Positions 1 through 8,212 of a stretch of 53,803 nucleotides of DNA are shown piece after piece. This DNA is from a virus. Made by a program: the position numbers and the translations under genes. How positions within the stretch are numbered: position 1 is the stretch's first letter; every line of letters starts with the position of its first letter. Location: IMG/VR virus record IMGVR_UViG_3300010883_016180, positions 1-53,803 of that record; one strand, given 5' to 3'. A model generated the notes under the pieces. It was given only the letters and a program-made list of their open reading frames with translations, made no database searches and was not told the DNA's origin.

Positions 1-16
1 AGAACAATCCTGTTCT
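1..16. promoter_or_regulatory. 16-bp palindrome before first gene
   Basis: A perfect inverted repeat, AGAACA-N4-TGTTCT, lies 12 bases before the first start codon. It could be an operator or the remains of a hairpin. It does not fit the LexA boxes I know, because the spacing between the GAAC and GTTC halves is 6 rather than 4. The window edge cuts off its upstream context. Confidence 0.25.
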
Positions 17-28
17 GTAGCTTCAAAA

Positions 29-928
29 ATGGAAAATAAAATGTCAAACGGAAATCAAATAAGCCTTTCAGATGTTCTCAATATGGGAATCGAAAAAGCA
101 ACGAAGACACGTAGCATCACAAAGAAGATTATTCACAATCTCGCACAACAACAAGATGCTGATCTGGCTTTGTCATTTGGAAAAATGAATCGTCCGGATA
201 TGCTCTCTGTGCTTTTTGAATTGAAGATCACAAAGAAAGACGCACAAACACAAAAAGCAACAGGCTGGAATCTCCGTGCCGATTTCATCAAAGGAGCATC
301 GGAAAATACATATGCAGATTTCAAAAATGTAACATTTGCCCACGCTCTCGTTCGTTCCACAGATTTTGATTACGGATATAAGCCTTCAAAGACGAAAAAG
401 AATAGCCGTAATTACATTTTTGAGAATAGCGATCATACGGGAAATGTCGTTACATTTTCGGCTATGCTTGACGCTATCATGGCCGCTGATCGTGTTGGCC
501 AATCCATGGGGAAAAAGCCATGTGGACATATGATCCAAGGGAAAACAGAGATAGAACAAAAAGACATTTATTTCCCTTCCCCAAAAATGATAGCAGATCA
601 CAAAAAGGATACAGGAAAATTGCTTTGTGACGTTGGATGTCCCTCACATCGTGCTGGCCATACGTCAAGCTTTTTCAAGCACGGAGCAACGGATTGCGGC
701 TTCTCTTATGCTACAGGACAAAGCCTGTTAGCGAATGGGCTCGTTATCTTTGTGATTCCGTTCGTGGGATATTGGATATGTGAGATATCCGATGATGAAA
801 TGTTAGCTATTATGATCGCCTCCTCTCAATTCTCCGTTGATGGCAATTTGAACGCAAAGGCAAAGAAGCTAATCGCATGTGTTCAAGCAAAGGATTCCGA
901 ATGGAATAACGGCAAAAAATTCATGTGA
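29..928 (+). CDS. Hypothetical protein, unknown family
   Basis: A 299-residue open frame with normal protein-like composition. I do not recognise the family. The N-terminal half is lysine-rich and polar. The middle holds a cysteine/histidine group (KPCGHMI near 163, then LLCDVGCPSHRAGH near 200, then TDCGFSY), which could bind metal. A hydrophobic stretch at about residues 235-250 (LVIFVIPFVGYWI) could be one membrane-spanning or buried segment. The start at 29 has no clear ribosome binding site. The ATG at 41, with GGA about 8 bases upstream, is an equally good choice and gives 295 residues. The DNA looks less AT-rich than the plus-strand island. A strong hairpin follows the stop. The gene is surely translated, but its function is unknown. 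Confidence 0.7.
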   Translation: MENKMSNGNQISLSDVLNMGIEKATKTRSITKKIIHNLAQQQDADLALSFGKMNRPDMLSVLFELKITKKDAQTQKATGWNLRADFIKGASENTYADFKNVTFAHALVRSTDFDYGYKPSKTKKNSRNYIFENSDHTGNVVTFSAMLDAIMAADRVGQSMGKKPCGHMIQGKTEIEQKDIYFPSPKMIADHKKDTGKLLCDVGCPSHRAGHTSSFFKHGATDCGFSYATGQSLLANGLVIFVIPFVGYWICEISDDEMLAIMIASSQFSVDGNLNAKAKKLIACVQAKDSEWNNGKKFM

Positions 929-941
929 GAATTGGATCAAA

Positions 942-972
942 AGGATCGGATCTCAAAGGCAGATCCGATCCT
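942..972 (+). terminator. 12-bp perfect hairpin after first gene
   Basis: AGGATCGGATCT and its exact reverse complement are separated by a 7-base loop, 14 bases after the stop of the preceding gene. A run of ten C (974-983) follows, and a run of nine T comes only at 998-1006. The stem is very stable but the T-run is not adjacent, so it is either an atypical terminator or an mRNA 3'-end stabiliser. The rest of 973-1100 holds no gene I can support. Confidence 0.5.
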
Positions 973-1100
973 GCCCCCCCCCCTATCCCCGAATAAATTT
1001 TTTTTTATAGCCCATGTTCTTACCTTCCGTTTTATTTCTGTAAAAATTACGGTAGTGTCAATGATGGGGTTAATTAGTTATATTGTATTGAGGAAATTCT

Positions 1101-1370
1101 ATGAAATGTCCAAAATGCGGAAACAAATGGCATGTAATAAACACGGCATCAAATGGAGACACATCTCGGTTATATTTGCGTAGTATGATAACGGAGTTGT
1201 TGTCTTGGTATACGGAAGATTTTGTAGTACGTCATCGTAGTTGTAGTAGTTGTAGTTATGCATCAATCACAGTAGAGTTAGAGCGATCAGATTTGATAGA
1301 GGTATGTAATATAGTGAGTGAAGAGGGATTGCCGAGGGTGTTGGTTCGCCCTTCTGTTTCAGAAAGTTAA
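1101..1370 (+). CDS. Small zinc-ribbon protein
   Basis: An 89-residue protein that begins MKCPKCG and carries a second cysteine pair (CSSCSY) near residues 48-51. This is a four-cysteine zinc ribbon. The spacing, with basic residues (RHR) just before the second pair, resembles the N-terminal zinc ribbon of NrdR and of other small phage zinc-finger regulators. The ATP-cone that follows in NrdR is absent: the protein ends about 38 residues after the ribbon. The start is supported by GAGGA 7 bases upstream. The gene runs convergently into the terminase gene and overlaps its 3' end by 4 bases. A DNA- or RNA-binding role is inferred from the fold only. Confidence 0.7.
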   Translation: MKCPKCGNKWHVINTASNGDTSRLYLRSMITELLSWYTEDFVVRHRSCSSCSYASITVELERSDLIEVCNIVSEEGLPRVLVRPSVSES

Positions 1371-3025
1371 AAACTGCTGAAAGTTCCTGTCATAGAGCAT
1401 AGATCGAATGCTGCTCTATCGTATACATCAGAGAATCTAAAGTGGTCAGCAGCCGAGCCTTCGGCCCATATTATTCTAGATTTTTGTTCATCGAGAATTC
1501 TAACGGGAGCTTTCATTTGTTCGTGGTATCCGAGGATAGTATTTACGTCTTTTGGTATTTCTCTTTTGGTGTATCTAATTTCATCGAAAGTAGCGTCCAT
1601 AATTTGCGTTCTATCGACTGTGATTACCCTATCTCTCCAGTTAAGTTTTCGTCCGTATTTTTGGTTTCCTATTCTTGGTGTAGGATAGAATCGGCATAAC
1701 CAGACGTATATTCCGATAGATGTTCCCCAATCTCTTAGTTCCTGAGATTTTCTAGTTTCAGGCATAGAGTCGATTACGCATACGTCCACATGGAATCTAG
1801 AGATAATATCTTGTAGTTCGGAGAATTTACGGACGGTCATAATGAGCAGAGTTTGCCTAATGGCTTCCCCGTCTTTTTCGATAGTTTTAGATACTGTGAC
1901 ATTAAGAAGTGAGCCAACATCAACTCCCATTGAGATGATTTCGTTTTTATAGTCATCGCTTCCTCCATAGTCTAGGTTGTAGTTCCCTTGGCAGTTATAG
2001 ATCATTTCGGAAGTTATTCTAGCCCCAGCGTACTCGAACGGCATCCCTAGGACCGAGGTATAGAAAGTAGAGATGCGGCTAGTATTTCCTTGTGCGAGAA
2101 TCCATTCGACGTAAAGTTCGGACAAGTTTTGTGAGAGAATATCTAGTCTAGACATAGAGTATCCAGCGGTATCTTTTGAAGGGAATTTGGCGACCCATTC
2201 TCCGTGGTCTTGTCGTTGAAAAGGTCTTTCGCATTTAGCGCATACTGCTTGTACCTTTTCTTTAAACGTGTCGATTTTGCCGAGTATTACTTTATCTTTG
2301 GCAAAAGGGTCTTTTGGTAGCCAATCGCCCAAATCATTTTTCTGCACAATATTTTGGAACCAATCTAGGTTTTGCCAAAAATTGCAATGTGGGCATTTAG
2401 TAAACCATGTTCTTTGGTCTGTGCCCATGTATATTCTAGATATGCCTATAGTTGGCAGAGTGGGGTTTCCGAGCCTATATATACGCGGGTCTTCCGATGC
2501 TCGAATTCTGTCTTTAGCTTTAGCAAGGTTATCGGAATCGCATTGGTCTATTTCGTCTACGATGATTGTATCGGCAGAGAATTCAACGAAGTCTCCGGTT
2601 GTATTAGAGCCTAGAAACAGAATAGAACCGCTACCGAATCTTTTCATTCGGTTGTTTCCTAAATCCCTGCCTCTTGGAATTAGCTGTCTATATTCCTTGG
2701 TTCCCATTATTATTTTGTTTATGCGTTGATTGACGAAACGGTCCCGAACAGAGAATGTAGGTAAGATATAGGCGACTATTTTGCCTTTCCATCCACTATG
2801 CCAAAGTGTGAGGCATATAAAGAGTTCAGACAGTCCTGTTTGTACCGCTTTTCGTATGGCAACATTATCTAAGTTTGGAATATCCCTATACATAGGAGCG
2901 AGGTATGGCATATCTTTAAAGATCATTGGTTGCCCTCTTGTATTTTTGTGGTACATGAGAGCTTGTCCGATCAATGGAAATCGGGAACAGGTTTCGGCCA
3001 ATACGCTTTTATAGTTATCAATCAT
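1367..3025 (-). CDS. terL: Terminase large subunit, GpA type
   Basis: The DNA-packaging motor, an ATPase plus nuclease that cuts concatemeric DNA and pumps it through the portal. The product has 552 residues from the ATG at 3025, which has GAAGG 5 bases upstream. A TTG 12 bases further up is in frame but less likely. In order there is a degenerate P-loop region near 60-68 (AVQTGLSEL), a Walker B strand ending in Asp-Glu near 157-158 (TIIVDEID), two CxxC pairs near 211-214 and 262-265 (CPHC, CAKC) forming the zinc-binding insertion typical of the lambda GpA family, and a nuclease part opening with GVDVG near 367-371, followed by CVIDSMPE and a C-terminal DHFRFSDVYD. Length and motif order fit the family. 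No small terminase was recognised in the window. Confidence 0.93.
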   Translation of the reverse strand: MIDNYKSVLAETCSRFPLIGQALMYHKNTRGQPMIFKDMPYLAPMYRDIPNLDNVAIRKAVQTGLSELFICLTLWHSGWKGKIVAYILPTFSVRDRFVNQRINKIIMGTKEYRQLIPRGRDLGNNRMKRFGSGSILFLGSNTTGDFVEFSADTIIVDEIDQCDSDNLAKAKDRIRASEDPRIYRLGNPTLPTIGISRIYMGTDQRTWFTKCPHCNFWQNLDWFQNIVQKNDLGDWLPKDPFAKDKVILGKIDTFKEKVQAVCAKCERPFQRQDHGEWVAKFPSKDTAGYSMSRLDILSQNLSELYVEWILAQGNTSRISTFYTSVLGMPFEYAGARITSEMIYNCQGNYNLDYGGSDDYKNEIISMGVDVGSLLNVTVSKTIEKDGEAIRQTLLIMTVRKFSELQDIISRFHVDVCVIDSMPETRKSQELRDWGTSIGIYVWLCRFYPTPRIGNQKYGRKLNWRDRVITVDRTQIMDATFDEIRYTKREIPKDVNTILGYHEQMKAPVRILDEQKSRIIWAEGSAADHFRFSDVYDRAAFDLCSMTGTFSSF

Positions 3026-3094
3026 TTTTACCTTCAATCAAGATATGCCTTCATGGTAATGCAATTTACTTCTTTAAACCACAGATATGAACCT

Positions 3095-3193
3095 ATGAAA
3101 GTTTTAATTGGTTATATTGTTGATAAATATAATGGTGTGATTGCTACAGAAAGTTTCGTAACTAATGATAAAGATAATAGAACAAAGCTTTAA
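3095..3193 (+). CDS. Possible 32-residue peptide
   Basis: A short frame (MKVLIGYIVDKYNG...) sits in the gap between the terminase start and the next plus-strand gene and overlaps that gene's first codons. It has no clear ribosome binding site and no recognisable family. It is listed only because it fills the gap and could be a leader peptide. Chance is a realistic explanation. Confidence 0.15.
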   Translation: MKVLIGYIVDKYNGVIATESFVTNDKDNRTKL

Positions 3194-3539
3194 TTTTAAC
3201 TGCATTTTACAGCGTGGTGTTTATTCCTCTTCTATATTAACGAAATTCGATGAGCAAAGTATTTTGGTTTCCTGGCTATTGGAAAACTATAAACTCCCGA
3301 AAGAAGTTGATTTTATAGTACATCGCATAAAAGATACCTATAGCGGAATTGTTGAAATAAATAAAGCTCCATGTTTGGGTATTAAATTCAAAAAACAAGA
3401 ACTTTACTTATGCCCATTATCGACACACTGTGAGATAAGTTATTCTGAGTGGTGTAAGATATGGCTGTATGACACCAGGGTACAAGCCAGTGTTGGGGTC
3501 TTAATTGAATGTATAAAGAAATACGAGAAGGTACATTAA
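3165..3539 (+). CDS. Hypothetical protein
   Basis: A 124-residue protein of unknown family with mixed alpha/beta-like composition, four cysteines and a lysine-rich C-terminus. No signal peptide, membrane segment or known motif is visible. The start has no strong ribosome binding site and overlaps a short upstream frame. The gene stands alone on the plus strand between divergent TerL and a convergent small gene, and hairpins ending in a clear terminator lie downstream. Confidence 0.55.
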   Translation: MIKIIEQSFNFNCILQRGVYSSSILTKFDEQSILVSWLLENYKLPKEVDFIVHRIKDTYSGIVEINKAPCLGIKFKKQELYLCPLSTHCEISYSEWCKIWLYDTRVQASVGVLIECIKKYEKVH

Positions 3540-3701
3540 TAACAAATATATAGCGAATGTAATATGTTTTTTATTTAAACGGTATGTACAATAAAAATGT
3601 ACGTGGGTGCCACGAAATATTTTTTTGAAAATGAATTATATGTTATCGTGTAATTACAAACAATTTGTTCCATAGATCTGTTGATCTTTTTTGTGATGTT
3701 T

Positions 3702-3730
3702 AGATAGGGGGGTGGTTCCCCCTATCTTTT
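3702..3730 (+). terminator. Rho-independent terminator (plus strand)
   Basis: AGATAGGGGG and CCCCCTATCT form a 10-bp stem with a 6-base loop, followed by TTTT-G-TTT. The orientation suits the 3165-3539 gene. Two weaker hairpins lie upstream: CGTGG/CCACG at 3602-3614 with a T-run at 3620-3626, and AGATC/GATCT at 3674-3687 running straight into T residues. The 209 bases 3540-3748 therefore look like a tandem termination zone without a gene. Confidence 0.7.
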
Positions 3731-3748
3731 GTTTCTCTTGCGTGGCTT

Positions 3749-4063
3749 TTAAACTTCTTTTTTCTTTTCTATAAATTCTTCAACTTTTCCTTTTTCTTTC
3801 GTTTCTTGTTGTTTTCTCTTTCTAGAGCGTTCTAAAGCTTCAAAGAGTCCTTCGCTTTCTTTTTTTAATCCACCAGAAACATAGTATTCTATTTGTTCTT
3901 TAGGAATAGACATTTCCTTAATATCTAAAATAGGTAGGAAATTGTCTTCTATCATTTTGGTTCCTTTTAAAACAATATGATTATCTAATAAAGAGGATTG
4001 TTCTATCTCTTCACAGACAAGTGGAACTGTTTCTTCTCCAAACCTTACATAGCATATAAACAT
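3749..4063 (-). CDS. Small charged protein at end of tail operon
   Basis: A 104-residue protein of unknown family. The N-terminal half is globular-looking (MFICYVRFGEETVPLV) and the C-terminal 45 residues are almost all Lys, Glu and Arg, probably helical or disordered. I chose the ATG at 4063 because a strong AGAGGGGG ribosome binding site lies 6 bases upstream. A longer frame from 4090 would start inside the preceding hairpin. It is the last gene of the minus-strand tail run. Its ribosome binding site is the 3' arm of a terminator-like hairpin, so expression may be set separately from the fibre gene upstream. Confidence 0.7.
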   Translation of the reverse strand: MFICYVRFGEETVPLVCEEIEQSSLLDNHIVLKGTKMIEDNFLPILDIKEMSIPKEQIEYYVSGGLKKESEGLFEALERSRKRKQQETKEKGKVEEFIEKKKEV

Positions 4064-4069
4064 AAAAAT

Positions 4070-4097
4070 CCCCCTCTTGTAAAATAACAAGAGAGGG
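4070..4097 (-). terminator. Terminator-like hairpin containing an RBS
   Basis: On the minus strand, CCCTCTCTTGT and ACAAGAGGGGG form an 11-bp stem (one G-U pair) with a 6-base loop, followed by ATTTTT and then directly the ATG at 4063. The 3' arm is the ribosome binding site of the downstream gene. The element can act as a terminator after the fibre gene, as a translation block, or as both. Confidence 0.65.
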
Positions 4098-4125
4098 AAT
4101 TTGTTTCAATTATATAGTGTTCAGT

Positions 4126-6177
4126 CTATATCATATAACGAACTTCCATTTGATCCCCATTACCAAGGTAGCCATCAAAGACAACAGTTATTCGATTAGA
4201 AGCAATTGTGACACCGTATTTACCGCTAAGAGTACCTGTTCCTGCGGTTGTTGCTGCATCGGGAAGCATGGTCTGACCATTTCGGAAAACGAAAACCGAT
4301 TCTGGTCCTTGAAATCCAGCATTATCGGTATCAGCATCAACCGCTATTGAGTTGGTTATTGTATCACCGACTACTGCGACTTTACTCTTCCATCTCCACC
4401 CTGCTTGTTCGATCTCAACGGCATCAGCAGCAAGTTCGTTTGTATCAACACCATTAACATTGATCTTCAGACCACCAACACCAACAAGTAATGAATCGCC
4501 ATCTAAATTAACAGAGACAGTGTTTCCAGCGATAGAGATACCATTTCCAGCAGTAAGATGACCTGCTCCTGTAACCTGCACAAAAGCAATAGCTGTGGTT
4601 CCGATCACTGGATCACTATCGTTAGTACAGACCCAACCCGTATCGCCAAGATCAGTTCCTGCTTTGACAAATACGGCAGCAGAAGGAAACTCAATCGCAA
4701 CATCCATATCAGTTGAACGTGTCAGCGTTCCATTCCCTGCAACCTGTCCATTAGCGAAGTTGACAAATGTTGCTTCCCCAACAGGAATAGCGGAAGTAAT
4801 AGTTCTACCGTTACCTGTTGTTCCCGTCACTGCTTGGGTAACAGTTAGAGAAGTCGGAGCAGCACCATTTACCGAAGCTGAAAAGTTACTATTCGCATTA
4901 ATACGGGTCGATAATGATGATGCGGAACCTGCTGCGTTGGTCCCTGCTCCAGCATTGAACTGATCTCCATCTGCACCTGGAACACTCGCAACAGCAGAGA
5001 AGACACTACTTGCTCCACCCGCATTTTGGATCGTAATTACATCGCCAACTGTACCTGTTGTCATATTAGCAGAGGAGAATGTTATATTCCCCGTAGAAGT
5101 AGTCGCTATAGATGGAGTACCTGTCGGAGGCCCCGTCGTAGAAGCCCAAATATCTCTTACGGCACCAGTACCACTTGTTTGGAAGTCTACTTGTAGGGCA
5201 ATATCTCGCGCCATATTTGCAGCAGTCCCATTGTTATCGATTCCTTTTTGTATTTCAAATGAACCAGGACTCGTACCGTTAGGGACGAAGGTGAAGACCT
5301 TAGCCACATCGCTCTTATTGTCGATTGTCAAGGTATGACCGATTACCCCACCAGCGAAGGCACCGAAAGTCAGTCCCGTACCTGACCCTGAACTTTGGGT
5401 GATGGCATTAGCATTTCCCGTCGTTCCCTTGGAAGGGTAGGTAACTGTGACCACAGCCCCAACTGCTACTGCGGCAAAATTTACGTTAGTGTTAATTATA
5501 GAGGCAATATTGTTCGCAGTCTGATTGTTATTATCTGTTACTTTTGCCCATTGTCCACCACCGCTTCCTTCGACAAAATCTACATTTCCTCCACCTTGGA
5601 TTATGACTCGTATCGTATCACTAGCTTGGATATTATTTGAGTTAGCGACTGTTATTGTTCCTGCTGGAGCTACTGCCCCTGTGATGCTGCCAAAGGTCAC
5701 TACTGTGGCTGTATATTTACCTTTCACTCCTGCTGTCATAGTGTTAGGAGCAATCATGGTAATAGTACCAGAGGCTCCAAGAGCAGATCCATCTGTTGAG
5801 AGGGTATAGATCCCGTTCTGAAACGAAGTTGTTTGGTCTTTGACCAGAACTCGTTGTCCAGCAGTTACCGTAATATCATCCAAGACCAAAGCACCAGCAC
5901 CAGTGAGAGCGAGCGCGGCCCCTACTCCAAGAACCCCATTGGTATAAGTTCCTACAATATTTGCTTCGGATGACGCTGATACCGCATCTTTCCAAAACAG
6001 CCCATTTGCAACACTGTCTACATATGATTTTGGTGCAGCATAATTCGCTCCAGATCCAGAAGTAATGTCTGCAACCTCAACAATTCCAGATGTAAAGGTA
6101 AAAGTACCAGATGTATCAATCTTTGCTGCTGTAATAGCCGCGTCTTTGATCTGAGTTGTAGTAAACTGAATAGGCAT
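4126..6177 (-). CDS. Tail fibre-like virion protein
   Basis: A 683-residue protein very rich in Gly, Ala, Thr, Ser, Asn and Val and poor in charge, as in trimeric beta-rich phage fibres. The N-terminus (AAKIDTSGTFTF, then PKSYVDSVANGLFWKDAV) and the C-terminus (FRNGQTMLP, then GYLGNGDQMEVRYMI) match patterns I know from phage structural proteins. The middle is made of many short beta-type units such as GTTGNA/GTVGDV/GTTGNG followed by TI, probably a repeated fold. The start has GGGGAA about 10 bases upstream. Base composition is clearly richer in G+C than most of the island genes, which may reflect repeats or separate acquisition. It is likely a host-contact or decoration protein; the receptor is unknown. 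Confidence 0.7.
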   Translation of the reverse strand: MPIQFTTTQIKDAAITAAKIDTSGTFTFTSGIVEVADITSGSGANYAAPKSYVDSVANGLFWKDAVSASSEANIVGTYTNGVLGVGAALALTGAGALVLDDITVTAGQRVLVKDQTTSFQNGIYTLSTDGSALGASGTITMIAPNTMTAGVKGKYTATVVTFGSITGAVAPAGTITVANSNNIQASDTIRVIIQGGGNVDFVEGSGGGQWAKVTDNNNQTANNIASIINTNVNFAAVAVGAVVTVTYPSKGTTGNANAITQSSGSGTGLTFGAFAGGVIGHTLTIDNKSDVAKVFTFVPNGTSPGSFEIQKGIDNNGTAANMARDIALQVDFQTSGTGAVRDIWASTTGPPTGTPSIATTSTGNITFSSANMTTGTVGDVITIQNAGGASSVFSAVASVPGADGDQFNAGAGTNAAGSASSLSTRINANSNFSASVNGAAPTSLTVTQAVTGTTGNGRTITSAIPVGEATFVNFANGQVAGNGTLTRSTDMDVAIEFPSAAVFVKAGTDLGDTGWVCTNDSDPVIGTTAIAFVQVTGAGHLTAGNGISIAGNTVSVNLDGDSLLVGVGGLKINVNGVDTNELAADAVEIEQAGWRWKSKVAVVGDTITNSIAVDADTDNAGFQGPESVFVFRNGQTMLPDAATTAGTGTLSGKYGVTIASNRITVVFDGYLGNGDQMEVRYMI

Positions 6178-6336
6178 AATAAGAATTCCCCGTAAGATTT
6201 CGCTTCATTGATAATTATTTCATCTTATTATATACAGGTAATTGTCAGATGAAAACCAGCTATCCGTATCTGGAGTGGAAAATATCTTGTTTGGAGTTTT
6301 TTATGTTTTAAGCTTGTTTTTGACAAGTAAATTGCT

Positions 6337-8205
6337 TTATGTGTTTCCGAATCCAGCGATCTTTGTTTCGATCATAGAATTAAATTGTTGTTCGGCAGTT
6401 TTTGCGAAGCCTTCTAGCGGTTGTGTCCCGTAGAATCTGTCATACTGTACAGTTAGATAATCTGAGGCTCCAGGTACGAATGAAGTAGTAAAGGTTTTCT
6501 GGCTTGTTTCTGTAAAAGTGACACCTTTTACTTGTTCCTGTCCGTTCCAAGCACATTGTAAAGTACCCCTTACATATGTATAGGTTGTAGAAAAGACAAC
6601 TTTAGAGCCACCTGTTTGAGAACTAAGGTCTTCTGCAAATACAACCGATTCTCCTACTCTAGAGTATGGGCTAAACCCTGCTGTCCAACCTTGATCAAAT
6701 GTTTCGTTCTTTCCAGAAGTAAATCCTGTTCCTTTGTCCCATCCATTGTATCCAACGTCTTCGTTTATGTTTTCGGTAAACATAATAGATTTTTTTCCAG
6801 CATACCATCCGTTGTATCCAAAATCATCAAATGACTCTACCCCAAGACAACCTGTTTTTTGTTTTCCTATTAAAATATTATTTTCTGTTAAGAATGTTGT
6901 TGTAATTATAGAAACATCAGAAGATATTGAAATTTTTGCAAATACATTAGATTTAACTCTTTTAGATGTATTGTATAATTTTACCGATCCAATATCTAAG
7001 TTTGATTTTTTTGTCTTTAACCTTGTTTCACCAGAGCTTGATATAAATTCTGTCATATGGGCAATTAATTGTTCTGCTTGAAAATCCGTAGTTGAGTTTC
7101 CAGCAATTCCATCTGTAGAAATTCCAGCAATTCGTTTGACAGTTATTCCGCTTTTGCCACCGTCTCCTTGTGTAAACATAGGGTTTCCAGAAAAGGAGTC
7201 GTTTACGCTTATCATTCTAGTTGCAGAGACATTGGTTGGAATTTCCTTCCAAGTAAGATTTGAATTTGATCGTTGTTCTCGAACAGCTTCATTCTTTTGT
7301 TCATTTGTATTTGATAAAACCATCTCTTCTCCAAGACGGTATTGAGTTACAGAAGCAGCAAGGTTCATGTTTTTTGATAAAGCGAGAATTTTGATTGTAT
7401 TGTTATCAAGTACTTTACCTCTTTCTTGTGATAGTAAAGCTATTCCTGGCACTCTGTCAATAACTCTAGAGTATGTTTCCGCTACATTTGCATATACCCG
7501 TTCTAATTTTAAATAATTATTTGAGTATATATTCTGCGTTTCTCCCAATGGATAAGGGATACGGGCTGTTGTTAGAAATTCTGTAGTGGTTTGTTGTCTA
7601 TATTCTGAAACAGGTCGACTTATCCACTCCCAAGTCCATGCTTTTTCTAGAACTATATTTCTTCCTGGTCTTTCTGGGGTTAATTCTAATTGCCAATTAG
7701 ATTCAATTGTTCCTAGTACATCTGGTGTAACACCAGAAGGGACGATGAGCGTAACATCTCGACTTGGTGTTAATCCTTCTTCTCTTTGGATACCGGAACC
7801 TTGGTCAACATAAACATTACTAGAACCTCCTGTACCTGTAATGTCATAATTCCAGTTTCCCGTTATTAAGTCATCCCCAAATTCGGACTCTTGGGAAATA
7901 CCTACTTGTGATCCGATGAAACTAAGCCATCTTCTAAGGAGTGCTATTCCTGAAGCTGGTATATCGTTTAGGGATTTGATTTGGGATGAGACACAATCTG
8001 TTTCCCTTAAAATCATGTGATCTTCGATATAATACCAACTATGATTAACTGAGTCGTAATATGCTCTTTCGTCAGAAGGTATTGCTCCTATTATATTTAC
8101 CGCTACTGTGTCATAAGCAGTATTTAACTCGCTGTATAAAACAGTAATAGTTCCTGATTCATCGTAAGAAAGTCTATTTATACTCAATTTACCATATACT
8201 GCCAT
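6337..8205 (-). CDS. Tail/baseplate protein with GW repeats
   Basis: A 622-residue protein located directly after the putative hub gene in the tail operon. I do not know the exact family. Around residues 455-520 there are imperfect repeats centred on FGYNGW, VGYNGW and FDQGW, each followed by a phenylalanine-containing strand (IMFTENI, VVFAEDL). Similar aromatic GW repeats occur in long phage tail-tip proteins. The last 100 residues (GVTFTETSQ, then YDRFYGTQPLEGF) look beta-rich. The start at 8205 follows the stop of the upstream gene by 7 bases with GAG upstream, so the genes are translationally close. A structural role is inferred from position and composition. Confidence 0.6.
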   Translation of the reverse strand: MAVYGKLSINRLSYDESGTITVLYSELNTAYDTVAVNIIGAIPSDERAYYDSVNHSWYYIEDHMILRETDCVSSQIKSLNDIPASGIALLRRWLSFIGSQVGISQESEFGDDLITGNWNYDITGTGGSSNVYVDQGSGIQREEGLTPSRDVTLIVPSGVTPDVLGTIESNWQLELTPERPGRNIVLEKAWTWEWISRPVSEYRQQTTTEFLTTARIPYPLGETQNIYSNNYLKLERVYANVAETYSRVIDRVPGIALLSQERGKVLDNNTIKILALSKNMNLAASVTQYRLGEEMVLSNTNEQKNEAVREQRSNSNLTWKEIPTNVSATRMISVNDSFSGNPMFTQGDGGKSGITVKRIAGISTDGIAGNSTTDFQAEQLIAHMTEFISSSGETRLKTKKSNLDIGSVKLYNTSKRVKSNVFAKISISSDVSIITTTFLTENNILIGKQKTGCLGVESFDDFGYNGWYAGKKSIMFTENINEDVGYNGWDKGTGFTSGKNETFDQGWTAGFSPYSRVGESVVFAEDLSSQTGGSKVVFSTTYTYVRGTLQCAWNGQEQVKGVTFTETSQKTFTTSFVPGASDYLTVQYDRFYGTQPLEGFAKTAEQQFNSMIETKIAGFGNT

Positions 8206-8212
8206 AATAAAC

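Noticed and set aside
1-16. LexA/SOS box
   Set aside because: The half-sites GAAC and GTTC are 6 bases apart, not 4, and there is no CTGT-N8-ACAG.
932-1183. Plus-strand frame through the hairpin and poly-C region
   Set aside because: It reads through a strong hairpin and homopolymers and overlaps the zinc-ribbon gene, which has a good ribosome binding site.
2268-2729. 153-residue open frame on the plus strand inside the terminase gene
   Set aside because: It lies wholly opposite a gene with clear motifs and has no ribosome binding site or known domain.
4595-4963. Pro/Val/Thr-rich frame on the plus strand opposite the fibre gene
   Set aside because: Its composition is the mirror of the Gly/Ala/Thr-rich fibre coding strand; it has no start signal.
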